In this document: positions 47,366-60,484 of the stretch, one piece after another
Layout of the letters: every line of letters begins with the position of its first letter
How positions within the stretch are numbered: the stretch's first letter is position 1
Assembly: GCF_002288925.2 (NCBI RefSeq)
Contig: NW_022098093.1
Coordinates: 1,976,029 to 2,040,028 of the forward strand
DNA: 64,000 nt
Direction: 5' to 3'
DNA from: Delphinapterus leucas
Lineage: Eukaryota; Chordata; Mammalia; Artiodactyla; Monodontidae
Notes under the pieces: model-generated
Database searches by the model: none
Seen by the model: the letters and a program-made list of their open reading frames with translations, nothing else
Told to the model about the DNA's origin: nothing
Program-made: the position numbers and the translations under genes

Positions 47366-48700
47366 CTTAAAAATCAGAAAGACACCTCCTGATTTATAAA
47401 GGAGTAGATGTTTTCAAAAATTTGTTGGTAAAGCTGATATTCAAATTTATTTCCCCTAGAAACGAACATATTTACTTAATAAATATTTGTAGAATTATCT
47501 TTTAAGCTAGTGGTGGCAAATAGGTAGCCTGCATGGCACCACACACCCCGTCTTCAGCCCCTAAAGCGGACATTTCTAATCCCTCCTAACAATCATCCCA
47601 CTGGCACCAGACACAATCTCAGAAGTTGATAATGTGGCCTTGCAGGTGTCCACAACCAAACCGTAGTACTAGCCAACACTGGACTGTAGCCAGCTTTGAC
47701 ATAGCCATCTACATGCTGAGTGCCATGCCCAGTGCTTTGGGGGATTCAAAGAGGTAGCAGTCAGTCTTCCTCTGTTACAGGATTTGTTATATTCCATAAT
47801 GAATGATAGTTATTTCTATACTTTTTAGATTCACCTCTTCCGTATAATAAATCTTTAGGAGCCATATGCTATATTGACCTAGAGGAGGGGTGTCTCATTC
47901 CATCCAGGGATCAGACAGGGCTCAGTAGGTGGGGTGATGTTTGACTATTCCATAGGATTTCTACAGGAACACCCACAGGAGTGGGTGACACCCTGGAGTG
48001 GAAAAATAACACGTACAGTGGTCCACAAATAGGAAATTTTAAGGCTTTTTCAAGAATCAACACATAGTCAATTAAGTGCAAATGTCCAGCCCATGCTTTT
48101 AGTTCCACACTAAAAAACTATGACTTATTTTACAAGCTATATACTCACTGATGATTTTAAAGTTGAGTTACAGGATCAGAGTTTTTGTTTTAAGGTTCCT
48201 TAAGCAGTAAGGTAGAGGAAGAGCTGGGCTGAAGAAAGGCAGATGGAGGTGGAGGTGTTTGCTATAGCTCCACGGAGAAGTCAGCAGAGCCTGGACTGAA
48301 GGAGAGGGGCCCAGAGGGTGGAAAGGCAGGAAGCAGTCTGACGGGTCAATGGAGAAAGGGAGCAGGGCCAGCCGGCTGCCTGGAGAGCCGGGTTCTGCAA
48401 GCAGGGCTCCTTGGAGTAAGTTTCCTTCTCCCCCAACCCCCGTTTTTTTTCTGAAGGCAGGACTGATCCTAAGCATAATTTTCAGTGGGATTTTGTTTAC
48501 CTTTGAACCCTCCAGCCTCTTGTCATTTGCTCCTCCTTACTTGTTGGACCCTCTCTCCCCAGGTTTCCTGGAGCCCAGTATCCTCATACTGTTCTAAACC
48601 CCCCACTGAGGCACCCATTCTCTCCCCTCTCCCCTAAGAGGTTGCATCCTCCCCAGAAACCTCTCCTTTCTTCTTCTCCAAGCCATTTTCTCCCCTTCTC

Positions 48701-48730
48701 CCACCACCGCCACCACCACCACCAACAACA
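48701..48730. repeat. CCA trinucleotide repeat
   Basis: CCACCACCGCCACCACCACC then ACCAACAACA; an imperfect short microsatellite. Confidence 0.8.
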
Positions 48731-48867
48731 AAGACCAAAACACACACAAAACCCTTTCCATCTCTTCTAAGCCGTATGTTTGCTAACAAAGCAATGCGAT
48801 TAAACCAGGTCAAATGGTGGCCAGTAACCCTATGACACTTAGCAAAGTATGTGCATTTTTTTCCATT

Positions 48868-49202
48868 AACTTATTTATTTTTGGCTGCATTGGGTCTTCG
48901 CTGCTGTACACGGGCTTTCCCTAGTTGCGGCAAGTGGGGGCTACTCTTCGTTGCGGTGTGCAGGCTTCTCATTGCAGTGGCTTCTCTTGTTGCGGAGCAC
49001 GGGCTTTAGGTGCACGGGCTTCAGTAGTTGTGGCACGCGGGCTCAGTAGTTGTGGCTCACGGGCTCTAGAGCGCAGGCTCAGTAGTTGTGGTACACGGGC
49101 TTAGTTGCTCCGTGGCATGTGGGATCTTCCCGGACCAGGGATCGAACACATGTCCCCTGCACTGGCAGGCGGATTCTTAACCACTGCGCCACCAGGGAAG
49201 CC
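48868..49202 (-). mobile_element. long CHR-type SINE, about 335 bp
   Basis: Reverse copy with several internal near-repeats (GGGCTCAGTAGTTGTGGC and relatives) and the head complement CCACTGCGCCACCAGGGAAG. It is the long form, as at 25848. No clear target duplication. Confidence 0.9.
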
Positions 49203-49482
49203 TTCAAATGAGTTTCTTATCAGGATCATTTTTAAATGAAACATAAAGATGAAATCACAAAAGCCTGGATGACACAGACGTTTTTAGAGGAAATACTGTG
49301 GTAGAACAGTAAGCCTTGTCTCCAGCAGTAGCTTCCTTAAAATGTCTCTACTTGTCAGTACTTTCCCTTCAACTCATAAAGTTATGTTTCTTAAAATTCT
49401 TCAGCTTGTTCCCAATGATTTTGGATAGGGATGGAGGTGGGGCGATGGATAGAGCTCGGGTATGAGTTATTCCTGTAGATGA

Positions 49483-49694
49483 GAGGTCGGCAGTTGTAAA
49501 AGCCAGCTCATAAATATTTCAGGCTTTGCTGGCCAAACAGTCCCCGTTGCAACCATTCACCTCTGCCTTTGCAGTGCAAAAGCAGTCATAGGCAATAAGC
49601 AAACTGATGGGCATGACTGTGTTCCAGTAAAACTTTACAATGACAGGTATGGGGCCAGGTGTGGCCCCCAGGCAGCAGGTTTCCGAGCCCTGCT
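49483..49694. mobile_element. hAT-type (MER) remnant
   Basis: AGGTCGGCAGTTGTAAAAGC, TCAGGCTTTGCTGGCCAAAC, AAAAGCAGTCATAGGCAATA and CTGTGTTCCAGTAAAACTTT are typical of a common mammalian MER hAT family whose exact name I do not assign. Confidence 0.6.
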
Positions 49695-50560
49695 GTGGGA
49701 GATCATGTGTGAGCCTGGGACCACCTCCCCTATTACTACTTCCCCTGTGGGCTCCACAGAACACATCTCAGCTTTCCAGTCCAATTCTTCAAGAAGTACA
49801 TGCCCTTAGAAACATATACCAGCAAATCAGCGTGAACTCAACGCCACTCTTGGAAAATAAAAGAACTCAGAGTACAGCTTGTGTTGAGCTGCAAAAGGTA
49901 GCAGATGGTCTTAGGGTACTGCCTGGAACTTAGCAGCAGACCAAAACTTCACCACAATGTCCTCAACATAACCAGTTACTGTTTATCTAAAATCTGCCTA
50001 AGTGGCATGTCCAGTTAAAACAGTCTTTTTCTGTTACAATAAGCCATAGTATCATGTAAAACTTCCTTAAAATGTTTGCATAGAAAAAAGGTGCTGGAAA
50101 AATCTGACCTGTTTACCATCATTGCTGAATTGGATTTGACTCAGTGGCTATATTAAGGCACCTCAGATAGTTCATCTCTTATTTTCTTTCCTGCCAATCT
50201 TCCTGTTTACTCCTTAGGTCTTTTGCATGCCTTTCTTTTTCTTTTTTGATAGCGCTCCCACGTCTACATTTTGTGTATCTTGCGGTTTTCCTACCTATGT
50301 ACACACAACTTGCATTTTATCCTTCTAGAATTTAGGACTAAGCATATCACAGGCCTGCTGCTCCCAGAGATGTGTCCAAGGCGAGCAGACAGCCGGCTCC
50401 TGCTGAGAAATGACCCAAGGGTCTGCCTTCACTAGCCAGCCCACAACCCCAGAGAAGAACTCCAAACCCCAGTCTTCTCACTAGGTCATGGGAACATGGC
50501 GACAGTGAGCATTCTCTTGCTTTGTAGAGAATGTCTGGACTTGCCTTGCCCGATTTGAAA

Positions 50561-50580
50561 TTGATACCAATTGATACCAA
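50561..50580. repeat. 10-bp tandem duplication
   Basis: TTGATACCAA occurs twice in a row, with no further copies. Confidence 0.8.
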
Positions 50581-51005
50581 GGAGGGTATCTCCTTCTTGC
50601 ATCTGCATCTCCTGTTATTTTTGATGAACTGAGAGTCCCTTGAGGATACTGCCCTCTCCTTGGGAGGGCGACACATACAAACGCACCACAGGAGGGGCAG
50701 ATGTGGGCCAATGACTGATAACACGTCTGTACCCTTAAAGGTGATTTCTTTGCCTCACCTTTCTGAAAGACCAAAGGATCTACTTAATTTGTATGCCTAA
50801 AAATCATCCACGTCATCACCAACGAAGTGTGTTAAGCCTGTTCACATTGTTTGGGGATGATAAACGGGAGAACACGGGAATGGGCTCAGATAGAACAAGG
50901 ACAGTATTATTTCATTTGCGAAGCCGCAGCCTGAGCACCTCAGTTGACATCAGCTGTTCCCCCAGCTGCACCTGACGCTCCGTGCGGACCAGAGCATGCT
51001 GCGGC

Positions 51006-51025
51006 GGGGGAGGGGAGGGGAGGGG
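51006..51025 (+). other. G-quadruplex motif
   Basis: G5-A-G4-A-G4-A-G4 on the + strand, one-base loops throughout. This fits the strict quadruplex pattern, so it could fold in DNA or in the PDZD2 pre-mRNA. Confidence 0.8.
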
Positions 51026-52424
51026 AGTTTTACCTTTCAGTTTTACTGTTTTCTTCTTCAGTGCTGAGTTAGTCTCTTTGTTGGAAAGCAGTGAGTCTAG
51101 CGTAGCAGGAGACTTGTGTTTGAATTTCTGCAGTCAACTCACAGGCTTCTTGCTACTTTAGGCTGATTTATTGTTGTTCCCATTCCCTTTTTCTGAATGG
51201 TTATTCATTCCCAGCGCTGGCCTCTGATGGCCATCTGCTTCTCCTTTGGTCACTCGAACATTTGCCCCAGAGATTTGGAAAATGAGCTTCCTCTGGAAGC
51301 CTAAAAATAAGCTTAGTGTGACTGAAGCATGATAGAGAATTCACCACCCTCCCCTGTCCTGTAGATACTGACCAGGGGAATGAGCCAGCATGGCTTCCTA
51401 GGGATTTGGAGCCTGGATGTCTTCTGTCACATCTGCAGATTTTTTTTTTTTTCTCTCAAGTGTTGGGAACCGTAAAAACATGGCATGAGCTGGGTGCAAC
51501 CAGTCCTCCTGCAGTTTTCCTTGGGATCAGATGTTCTTGCTCAATGGAAATAGTTGGAGATAAAAGCCATACTTGCATGGTTGGTTTGTAAGGCTTCAAG
51601 AGTTAGCCGAGAAACACAGATGCTTAGGAGTTAAGCATTATATTAATCACAGTGTGTTCAAGGAGATCTCATAAATGCTTTGGACAGCAGTTACAGGACA
51701 TTTCTAAGTACTAGAGTTTTAGTTTGGACCCAGGGGGCCTGTCTCATGAGTAATGATGGTTTTGCTCCCCACCTCCCGAGGACTAAAATTTGCCAGAAGC
51801 TAAAACTCAATCCCTATGCTATTTCTCATCCAAAATTATTTCTAGCCACATTGTCCAGTGCAGCTTTTCAGAGGTTCTGCGATGAGATAAAATGTCAACA
51901 TAATAATGATATTCAAACAATTAAAATACCAACAAATTCAAATCCCTTTGCAAGTCATAATCCAAAGATGTTCAAATCTAAAACAATTAACATCCAAACT
52001 TAAATTTCCTTGACCTTTTGAGTTACAAACCAAAGTACTTAATGGCCTCCTTTGATCATTCCGATTTCTTGTTTTGTTCCATCTTAGAAAAATGACGTAC
52101 TTGATGCTGGGTGCTGGGTGGAGATGGTTCCTGTTCTCCATCTGCAGACTGGGCTGTCTTCTACTGTAACAAATATGGCTGTTTCAGCTCCAAGAAAGTT
52201 GAATTTGTTCAACGGCATGTCTCTTGTGTGCTTTACTTTTTAGTGGAATGTAAATGAACAAAGAGTAAATGGACCCATAATGGTTGGCCCCACACCCTTG
52301 ACATGTAAAAAAAAGGAACCAATTCCTAGCCCCTGGACAGTTGTCCCAGGCAAAATTTTGTTCCCAGGATCTTTTTTAATTTTGCCAAAGACCCCGTCAA
52401 GAACTGAAAAAAGTCTGAGGTTTT

Positions 52425-52950
52425 TACACTACAGTTTCATGGATGCTGGTAGAAGACATGAGATTCCTGGGTCAGAGACAAATGACTTTATTACTCATGG
52501 CACAGCAAGTAACTTTTGGCTTTCTCTAATCCCAATTTAGGATTCGGTCTCAGTTTAGAGCTTCCTGTTTGCATAATTCCCACTCCCCCCGCCTATGGAA
52601 GTGAAGCAGAGGGCCTCAGATAGATGCATACACAGTGGATTTGCTTCACAGCTGGGAACCCTGAACGTAGGCAACCTGAATCTTTTATGATGGGCTAGAA
52701 GCAAACTTGATGGCCCTTTGCTCCAGAAAGAGACGTGATTATACTGGACAGTGAACAAACCAGGCCCTTCCTTCTGAGACACTGTCTCTAACCTTCAAGG
52801 CTGTTCATCCAACATCCTTGAAAAGATAGATAAATCCAGAGTAGAAACAGCCTATGCCCCTGTTCACAAGCCACACAGAAATGGGAGAGACCCATGGAGA
52901 ATGGTCTCCCAAGGCTATAGCACAGACTCAGTAATAGCCAGTAAAAGAAG
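52425..52950. repeat. unclassified dispersed repeat, copy B
   Basis: Starts ACAGTTTCATGGATGCTGGT and runs through TTATTACTCATGGCACAGCA and GGCAACCTGAATCTTTTATG to GAATGGTCTCCCAAGGCT. Better preserved than copy A at 11026. It looks like a known mammalian repeat, perhaps an LTR, but I cannot name it. Confidence 0.5.
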
Positions 52951-55149
52951 ATTGATGGTAAAAAATATTCTTGGCTTTTCTTAAAAAGATGCCAGTCAGT
53001 CTACAGCAGTTGTTTGGAGTCTATGACCATGAATTTAAACCCAGCGGCAAGAATCTACCTCCCAGTCTGGATGGAGGAAAATCAATCTGGTCCTGCTTAA
53101 AGTGCTTTTCATTTCTATTCAAAAGCTTCTTGATTTGCATTTATACTTTGAGATGAAAGCGAAGGCCTCCCTGATGTACTGCGTTGGGTGTGGACTGTAC
53201 CTCTGCCAGAGGTTCCAGTTCTCAAGAGCAGACATTTTCAGTCCTGGGCCTCCTTTTCCATCTCCACTGCCTCTTGGCATAGACATGCTTAGCCTGGAGG
53301 AAGCTGCATCTCTCCTCCCCAGTTTACTCATCTGGAAAAACACCCTCTGCAGATTCCTGAACCAAACCTGCTCTCAGGAGTTCTGAAGCTTCTGTCCTAA
53401 TGAGCTGGTAAAGGCTAATAATACCTCTGCCACCTGCTCCATGAGATTTGTTTTTCCTCAGGTTTTGAATATTCCAGGGGTCGAGTAGCACTGCTTTCTG
53501 CTATGTTTGGGGGTGGGGGGCAGTAATTGGATCCGCCTCTAGTGGTTCACATCTGCCTCCTTTGGGAAAGACTCACTTACGTTTCTGTTTAACCTTTCTT
53601 CTTTCTGTGAAAGACTCCTTTCTTCTTTCATGGCCCTGCTTGCTGAATCAGTGTGCCATTTTTACTTCTCCTTTGCTTTCTGACTCAGATTTATTTTTTC
53701 TAAAATACTCTTCTAGATTCTGTTGTATATTAAAAAAAAGAACAAAAAGAAAAGAAATAGATTCTGTTGCGTGGGGCCCATCACTGTGAAAGAGATAGAA
53801 TCAGTGAGCCTTCTGTTTACTAAAGTATCTATTGTTCTAGTGCACCTTGACCACCACCACCTCTGAATTGGCTAATTCTACCCAGGAAATATTCTCCCAT
53901 CAGACCAACATCAAGTTCTGGCTTACTACCATCCTGCCTGGCTCCCCTTTGGGATGCCTGTTTGCTTTTTTATAGTCCTAATTTCATTTATTTCCCAGGC
54001 CACTGCTGTTGGGGGGGAAAAAAAAAACAAAAACTTTGTCCCTTTAAAATTTACCCAGAAATTGTTTTATTCTTCCTGGTCTTCCTCACCCCTCGCCTTT
54101 GAATCTGTCCAGACATTCAGACCCCTCTTGGTACAGCCATTCCAAGTCCCCTTGCTCCAACTCTTCACCTGCAGTTTATAAATCACATCTCTCATTGTTT
54201 TCTGGGCCTGGGGCCCCCATGGGGGAGTCACTGCATTGTGTTCTCTGTGCTTTTGCCTCCCTTCCTCAGTTGGATTTCCTTAGGTCCCAGTCACCCCCTC
54301 TAAACGAGGAATAACCAGTGTCTCCCACTTTTGTGACGCACATTTTCACAGTAGTAGTACAGGAGCTGGCACATCTCTTTTCCTTATACACCACGCTGCC
54401 CTTGACCTCACAATCTCCTCTCCCCTTATGTCTGTCCAGTCTGTCATCTAAGATCTCATCTTTTCTTCTAAGGACTTAGCTTTCTTTCTTCAGCTAACAT
54501 CGTGTTCATCGTGTTCTCTTTATGTTTTTTCTCTTCCACTGCTCCTATTCTGATGGTAAGACCAGAGTGTGTACTCAAATCCTCCTTTGGTGTCCTGGGC
54601 AAACCTGACTTTTAAAAACTAAGTGCTCCAGGCACATGCCTTTAAAATTGCTTTCTCAGCTGTTAGGTTTGCAGTAATTTTAGGGAGTTTTCTTCTCATC
54701 TTGAATCCAGGAAGGTGGCATATTCTCTTTGGGTGCCCATTTGTTTTGTTTTATTCATTAATTAAATCTGCTATCTTTCTGTAGGTATGAAGTTGAAATG
54801 TATATCTCTGCAGTCGAATGGTATAATCATAGTCAATGTAATCCTCAAAGCTAGAGGCATCCTGAGATCTAGTGGGGAGAAAGCTTGAGGGTTGTTTTTG
54901 TTTTCTATTTCGGCTAAACCTTCACTATACCCCTATGATACACATTAGGTACTCTACTAGTACCCTCAAGCACATTCTTATTTAATCCTCATAATAACCC
55001 TATAAGATAATTACAAGGGAATTTTAACCCTTTAAAAATACATAGTATCATTGCTACTTTAAAAAATCAAAGAACTGCCTCTGACATCAATGCTCTGTTA
55101 ATATATTATGGGTACAACACATGTGACAACCTATGGTACATGTAAACTT

Positions 55150-56677
55150 CATTATACTTTTTTTTTCACATCTTTATTGGCGTATAATTGCTTTACAATG
55201 GTGTGTTAGTTTCTGCTTTATAACAAAGTGAATCAGCTATACATATACCTATATCCCCATATCCCCTCCCTCTTGCATCTCCCTCCCACCCTCCCTATCC
55301 CACCCCTCTAGGTGGTCACAGAGCACTGAGCTGATCTCCCTGTGCTATGTGGCTGCTTCCCACTAGCTATCTATTTTACATTTGGTAGTGTATATATGTC
55401 CATGCCACTCTCTCACTTTGTCCCAGCTTGCCCTTCCCCCCTCCCCGTTTCCTCAAGTCCATTCTCTACATCTGCGTCTTTATTCCTGGCCTGCCCCTAG
55501 GTTCTTCAGAGCCTTTTTTTTTTTTAGATTCCATATATATGTGTTAGCATACAGTATTTGTTTTTCTCTTTCTGACTTACTTCACTCTGTATGACAGACT
55601 CCAGGTCCATCCACCTCACTGTAAATAATTCAATTTCGTTTCTTTTTATGGCTGAGTAATATTCCATTGTACATATGTGCCACATCTTCTTTATCCATTC
55701 ATCTTTCGATGGACACTTAGGTTGCTTCCATGTCCTGGCTATTGTAAATAGAGCTGCAGTGAACATCGTGGTACGTGACTCTTTGTGAGTTATGGTTTTC
55801 TCAGGGTATATGCCCAGTAGTGGGATTGCTGGGTCGTATGGTAGTTCTATTTGTAGTTTTTTAAGGAACCTCCATACTCTTCTCCATAGTGGCTGTATCA
55901 ATTTACATTCCCACCAACAGTGCAAGAGGGTTCCCTTTTCTCCACACCCTCTCCAGCATTTATTGTTTGTAGATTTTTTGATGATGGCCATTCTGACTGG
56001 TGTGAGGTGATCCCTCATTGCAGTTTTGATTGGCATTTCTCTAATGATTAGTGATGTTGAGCGTCCTTTCATGTGTTTGTTGGCAATCTGTATATCTTCT
56101 TTGGAGAAATGTCTATTTAGGTTTTCTGCCCGTTTTTGGATTGGGTTTGTTTTTTTTTATTGAGCTGCATGAGCTGCTTATAAATTTTGGAGATTAATCC
56201 TTTGTCGGTTGCTTCATTTGCAAATATTTTCTCCCATTCTGAGGGTTGTCTTTTCGTCTTGTTTCCTTTGCTGTGCAAAAGCTTTTAAGTTTCATTAGGT
56301 CCCATTTGTTTATTTTTGTTTTTATTCCCATTTTCCTAGGAGGTGGGTCAAAAAGGATCTTGCTGTGATTTATGTCATAGAGTGTTCTGCCTATGTTTTC
56401 CTCTAAGAGTTTATAGTGTCCAGACTTACGTTTACGTCTTTAATCCATTTTGTGTTTATTTTTGTGTATGGTGTTAGGGAGTATACTAATTTCATTCTTT
56501 TACATGTAGCTGTCCAGTTTTCCCAGCACCACTTATAGAAGAGGCTGTCTTTTCTCCATTGTATATTCTTGCCTCCTTTATCAAAGATAAGGTGACCATA
56601 TGTGCGTGGGTTTATCTCTGGGCTTTCCATCCTGTCCCATTGATCTATATTTCTGTTTTTGTGCCATTATACTTTTT
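55150..56677 (-). mobile_element. 5'-truncated L1, 1.5 kb, with ORF2 remnant
   Basis: Reverse L1 from its A-tail (T-run from about 55160) to 56664, flanked by CATTATACTTTTT at 55150-55162 and 56665-56677. It keeps the 3' UTR and the C-terminal third of ORF2 only. No ORF1, promoter or reverse transcriptase core is present, so it is immobile by itself. Confidence 0.95.
55524..56630 (-). pseudogene. L1 ORF2 C-terminal remnant
   Basis: Two open stretches (55524-56072 and 56403-56630) read as the L1 ORF2 protein tail on the minus strand. The larger has the cysteine-rich motif C-x3-C-x7-H-x4-C ([18 protein letters not shown]), followed by the usual LLGIYPE and YYSAIKRNE stretches. ORF2p normally supplies endonuclease and reverse transcriptase for retrotransposition, but both catalytic domains are missing here, and the two stretches are interrupted by disabling changes. 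The apparent Met starts are accidental. It is a dead fragment in antisense to PDZD2. Confidence 0.93.
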
Positions 56678-58574
56678 ATACACTTCCTGTGCTTGTAGTT
56701 CATACGGAGCGTGGGACAGAGGTTTCTACAATTGCTAATTAAAATACCTTTTTTCTGAATTAAGGGCAGCCTGATGATAACAACTCTCCCGTATTCTTTG
56801 GCTAATGAGCTACTTTGGTGTAGCTGGGAGCCTCCATTGTCCATCTCTGGAGTAAGGCTGGGAGAGCAGGGAGGAGTGCGGAGATTCCAGCTCAGTCCTG
56901 CGGCTCCTTTGGAGGCTGGTTCTGTTTGGAGCAGGGCAGTGGTGAATTACAGAGGCCCATACTCTATTCCACTTGCATAGCCTGGGCTTTTATGAATCCT
57001 CTAAAGTTTGTCTAGGTCACTCCTGACTCCTTGGAATCTCCCTCAAAATCAGATCCACTCTTAACCTGTGTCATCACTTCCAACTCTTTGCGCCATTTCT
57101 TACACCACTGCTTCAGCCTTACCTTCATTCCCACTTCCAGAGCTCCTCTGTCTCCTGGGCCTTTGTGGGAGGTCTGTATGCAAATTGAGTTGCTTTGGGG
57201 CTTTCTCCAACTCCCGTTTAGGATTCAGCTTTCCCAAGTGAGATCTATGACCTCACATTTGCTTACTGGTTTCCAGAATTTTGTTGCTCTTGTCTTCTAT
57301 TCTCTTTGTGGGATTATGTCTTTTGTTTAAAAAAGAAATCTCTTCCCTATCATTTTAGGGTGGTTTCAAGAGGGAAATCTGCCATCTTTAATCAGAAGAC
57401 TATATATCATTTAGTTCTTAATTCAAGCCCTGTTTTTCAAACGACAACATTAGAGCTCAAAGAGGTTGACAAACGTGCCTAAACTGCTACTAAATGGTGC
57501 AACCAGGATTTATGCCCAGGATTCTCAACCACGCTCCCCTACCACCTGGCTATAAAACCAGAAGCTAGAGATTCTCCTTCACTGAGAGAGAATCTCATAG
57601 GTTATAGGTGTGGGAAATTGTACGAATAGACAGGCTCTAAACCTGGAAATGGGCAAATTATATTAGATTCCATTAATATAATGGCATTGTTATATGACAC
57701 GTGAATTGGAAATTGCTGATGAATGATAGATTATATCAACTGTTTCTCTGAACCAAAGGCCTTCCAGGAGAACTTTCTGCACATTTCATTTTAGAACAAC
57801 TAAAATGACATCATTTCCGGAGCAGTTTGATTTGTTCTGCATGTCTGGAAAAAAAAAAAAAAGTACAGCAAAGGGTCTTTCTTACAGTGTGGACATTTTC
57901 AGACAATAGTCATAAAACTGAAGAGAGGTTCATTGTAATCAAACTGCACTTCATATGTTGCTACTTCCTGAAATAATCTGGAACTAATGTATCTAAGCAA
58001 CCTACTTCCTGTTCATTGAGTTATAAGCCACCTAAAACCACGACAGACTGGTTTTTTGTTACAAGAGGAAACGGTTCCATTTAAATTCAGAACCTTTTGC
58101 TAACGTGGTCAGGAGATTCTGAAATAAGATTTCACTTCTGCCTCAAGCTCACCAGTGTGCCCTTTGCCACGCTTTGAGATATCTCTGGGTTCATTCTGAT
58201 TGATTTTAGCTTTTAGCTACAGGCTTTCGGTAGTTATGTAACATACACCATCTTGAGCGTAAGATTTCTTTGGTATAATCTTTTGGTATTTTATAGATCA
58301 TAGAAACCAAATCATGTCATTCTTTGGTGCATTTCAGGATTTTAAAACAGAAAATATTGTTTCTTAAGGCTGTGGTTCTTTCTTCTAAACCACCTCCCCA
58401 GATTCAAAAAGTCAATGAGTTTACAACATTCATGTGTGCGTCATAAAGATTTCAGATTCGACATAGAGCATGTAAAGCTCTTGTAAAACTCTACACCACT
58501 CATTTTGTACGCTCTTCACATATAATCTATCCTAGATCCCGGGTATGTGTTGTAAACAAAATGGTGTTACTTTG

Positions 58575-58720
58575 GGGTCTCAGTTTATTTCTTCATCTGT
58601 CAAGTGGAGATAATATTATTTACCTTGAGACATATTTGCTGTGCAAATTAAATGAAAAAAAATCGAGGTGAACGAACTGTACAGTACAGCATTGATCATC
58701 CGAAGTGTTCATTGAAAAGC
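58575..58720 (+). repeat. MIR remnant
   Basis: GTCTCAGTTTATTTCTTCAT, CTGTCAAGTGGAGATAATAT and GCAAATTAAATGAAAAAAAA fit the MIR 3' half. Confidence 0.65.
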
Positions 58721-60008
58721 ATCTCAGGTTGGAGGTGGGAAATAGCCTGGTAATACCTGAAGCTGGAGATCCGGAGACTGAATGTGAAGTCGCAGCCTCG
58801 CCTGTAGGAGTTGGGAAGCCTCGGACAGGCCACTTTCCTTCTGTGAGTGCTTCCGTCATCTCCAAAATGTCTCCGACTGTGTGCAAACCTGGGGCTGTGC
58901 TGGAAAACTGGAACGCAGAGTGGAAGGAGGAAACCTCACAGGTCCAGGAACGGTGGGCTGGGGTTGCTTTCCTCCCTTGGCACGTGAGCTTCTCAGTCAG
59001 CCTTTCTGATGGTCTGAGACTTGACCACTGTGTAGTAAGCCACCCATGTAATGGGCATCAGAGGAGGTAATGACTAGCAAACTGAGGAATACCTTTCTCT
59101 GGGAGCCTGGGTCAGGCGGTGTAACCGGGAAAAACCAGGAATTTTACTCCGTCTCCAGCAATTGCTGTTTACAGTCTGGAGACAGATTCTTTCCATAAAG
59201 TTTTTAAGCCAAGCAAAGGAGAGGCCCTGAGGCTTCTCTCTGGATTATTCCTATTTGCATGTCTCCTTCTGTGCCCCGCCCCCATCCCTGGCATGTCTCC
59301 AAGAGGCTTCTTTTGTACTGTGTATGAATTAATGCCCCAATTTGGTGTTGGGAGAGATGTCCCTCTAGAGAATCTCTAAAATCACCCTCAGGATTCCATT
59401 CTTGCCTTTACTTCATAATTTAAACCTGGAGCCCTGCCAATCCCGGACGTTGTAATAGGAATTCACCAAATTTATCTTTGTTTTATATATCAAGATTAAT
59501 TTGTTTTCCCAATGCCTCTTCCTCAATTTGCCTACATCTCCTCATTTCTCAGAATTTTTCTTTTCTTCTTTCTCATCCCAAAAGATACTTGAACTTGAGG
59601 GGGATGGGGGAAGCTTCCAGATCTTTTATATTACATATAAGAGTTAGCTATAAACAGTTACCTCTTAAAAAGGGGGCTTACCTGGGAGATTACTCTTACT
59701 GCTTACTTTATACGTTTTCATAAACTGAATTTGATATACAATGTATAATTTTTATTATCTGTTAAAATTCAGGGTTTCTTTTTTCTTTACATTATAATTA
59801 CAAGACTTTCCAATGACTGCTAAGTGGTAAAGGATATCATCTATGTCTTTTTAAAGGACATGTATGTTCCTTAGTGTGAATCTTACCTATTTTAATTAAT
59901 ATGACTTTTTTTCTCCAGAACCTCAAAGGAAAATAAAATTTCAAATGAGAGGGCTCATTTGTTCGATGTATCTCCTAAGTTTTCTACATGTAAATTTACC
60001 CCCCAGAT

Positions 60009-60220
60009 TTTTTTTTTTTTTTTTTTTCCTGATACGTGGGCCTCTCACTGTTGTGGCCTCTCCCATTGCAGAGCACAGGCTCCGGACGCGCAGGCTCAGC
60101 GGCCATGGCTTACGGGCCCAGCCGCTCCACGGCATGTGGGATCTTCCCGGACCGGGGCACGAACCCGTGTCCCCTGCATCGGCAGGCGGACTCTCAACCA
60201 CTGCGCCACCAGGGAAGCCC
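60009..60220 (-). mobile_element. CHR-type SINE
   Basis: Antisense young-type copy with GATACGTGGG in place of GGTACGCGGG. CCCCCCAGAT on the left and CCCCTCCAGAT on the right appear to be the target duplication, blurred by the C-run. Confidence 0.92.
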
Positions 60221-60484
60221 CCCCTCCAGATGTTTTTATAACCACTCTCAAGCACATGAGTCTCCTTCTCCTCTCTAATAAGCATAGCTCTTCTTAGCAT
60301 GTTGGGCTTTTCTCAGATGGAGGACCAAGGAGCCTTGGGGTCATCCTTTCTGCATAACCTCTTGGTGTCTGATAATGTAGACATAAAACTTACAGACGTG
60401 TGGGCTGACTTCATAGATGCCTCTGGGTGTCCTGGGTGGTGCTTGACTCTGGAAGGTATTTAATCAGTACTCAGGAGTGTTAAA

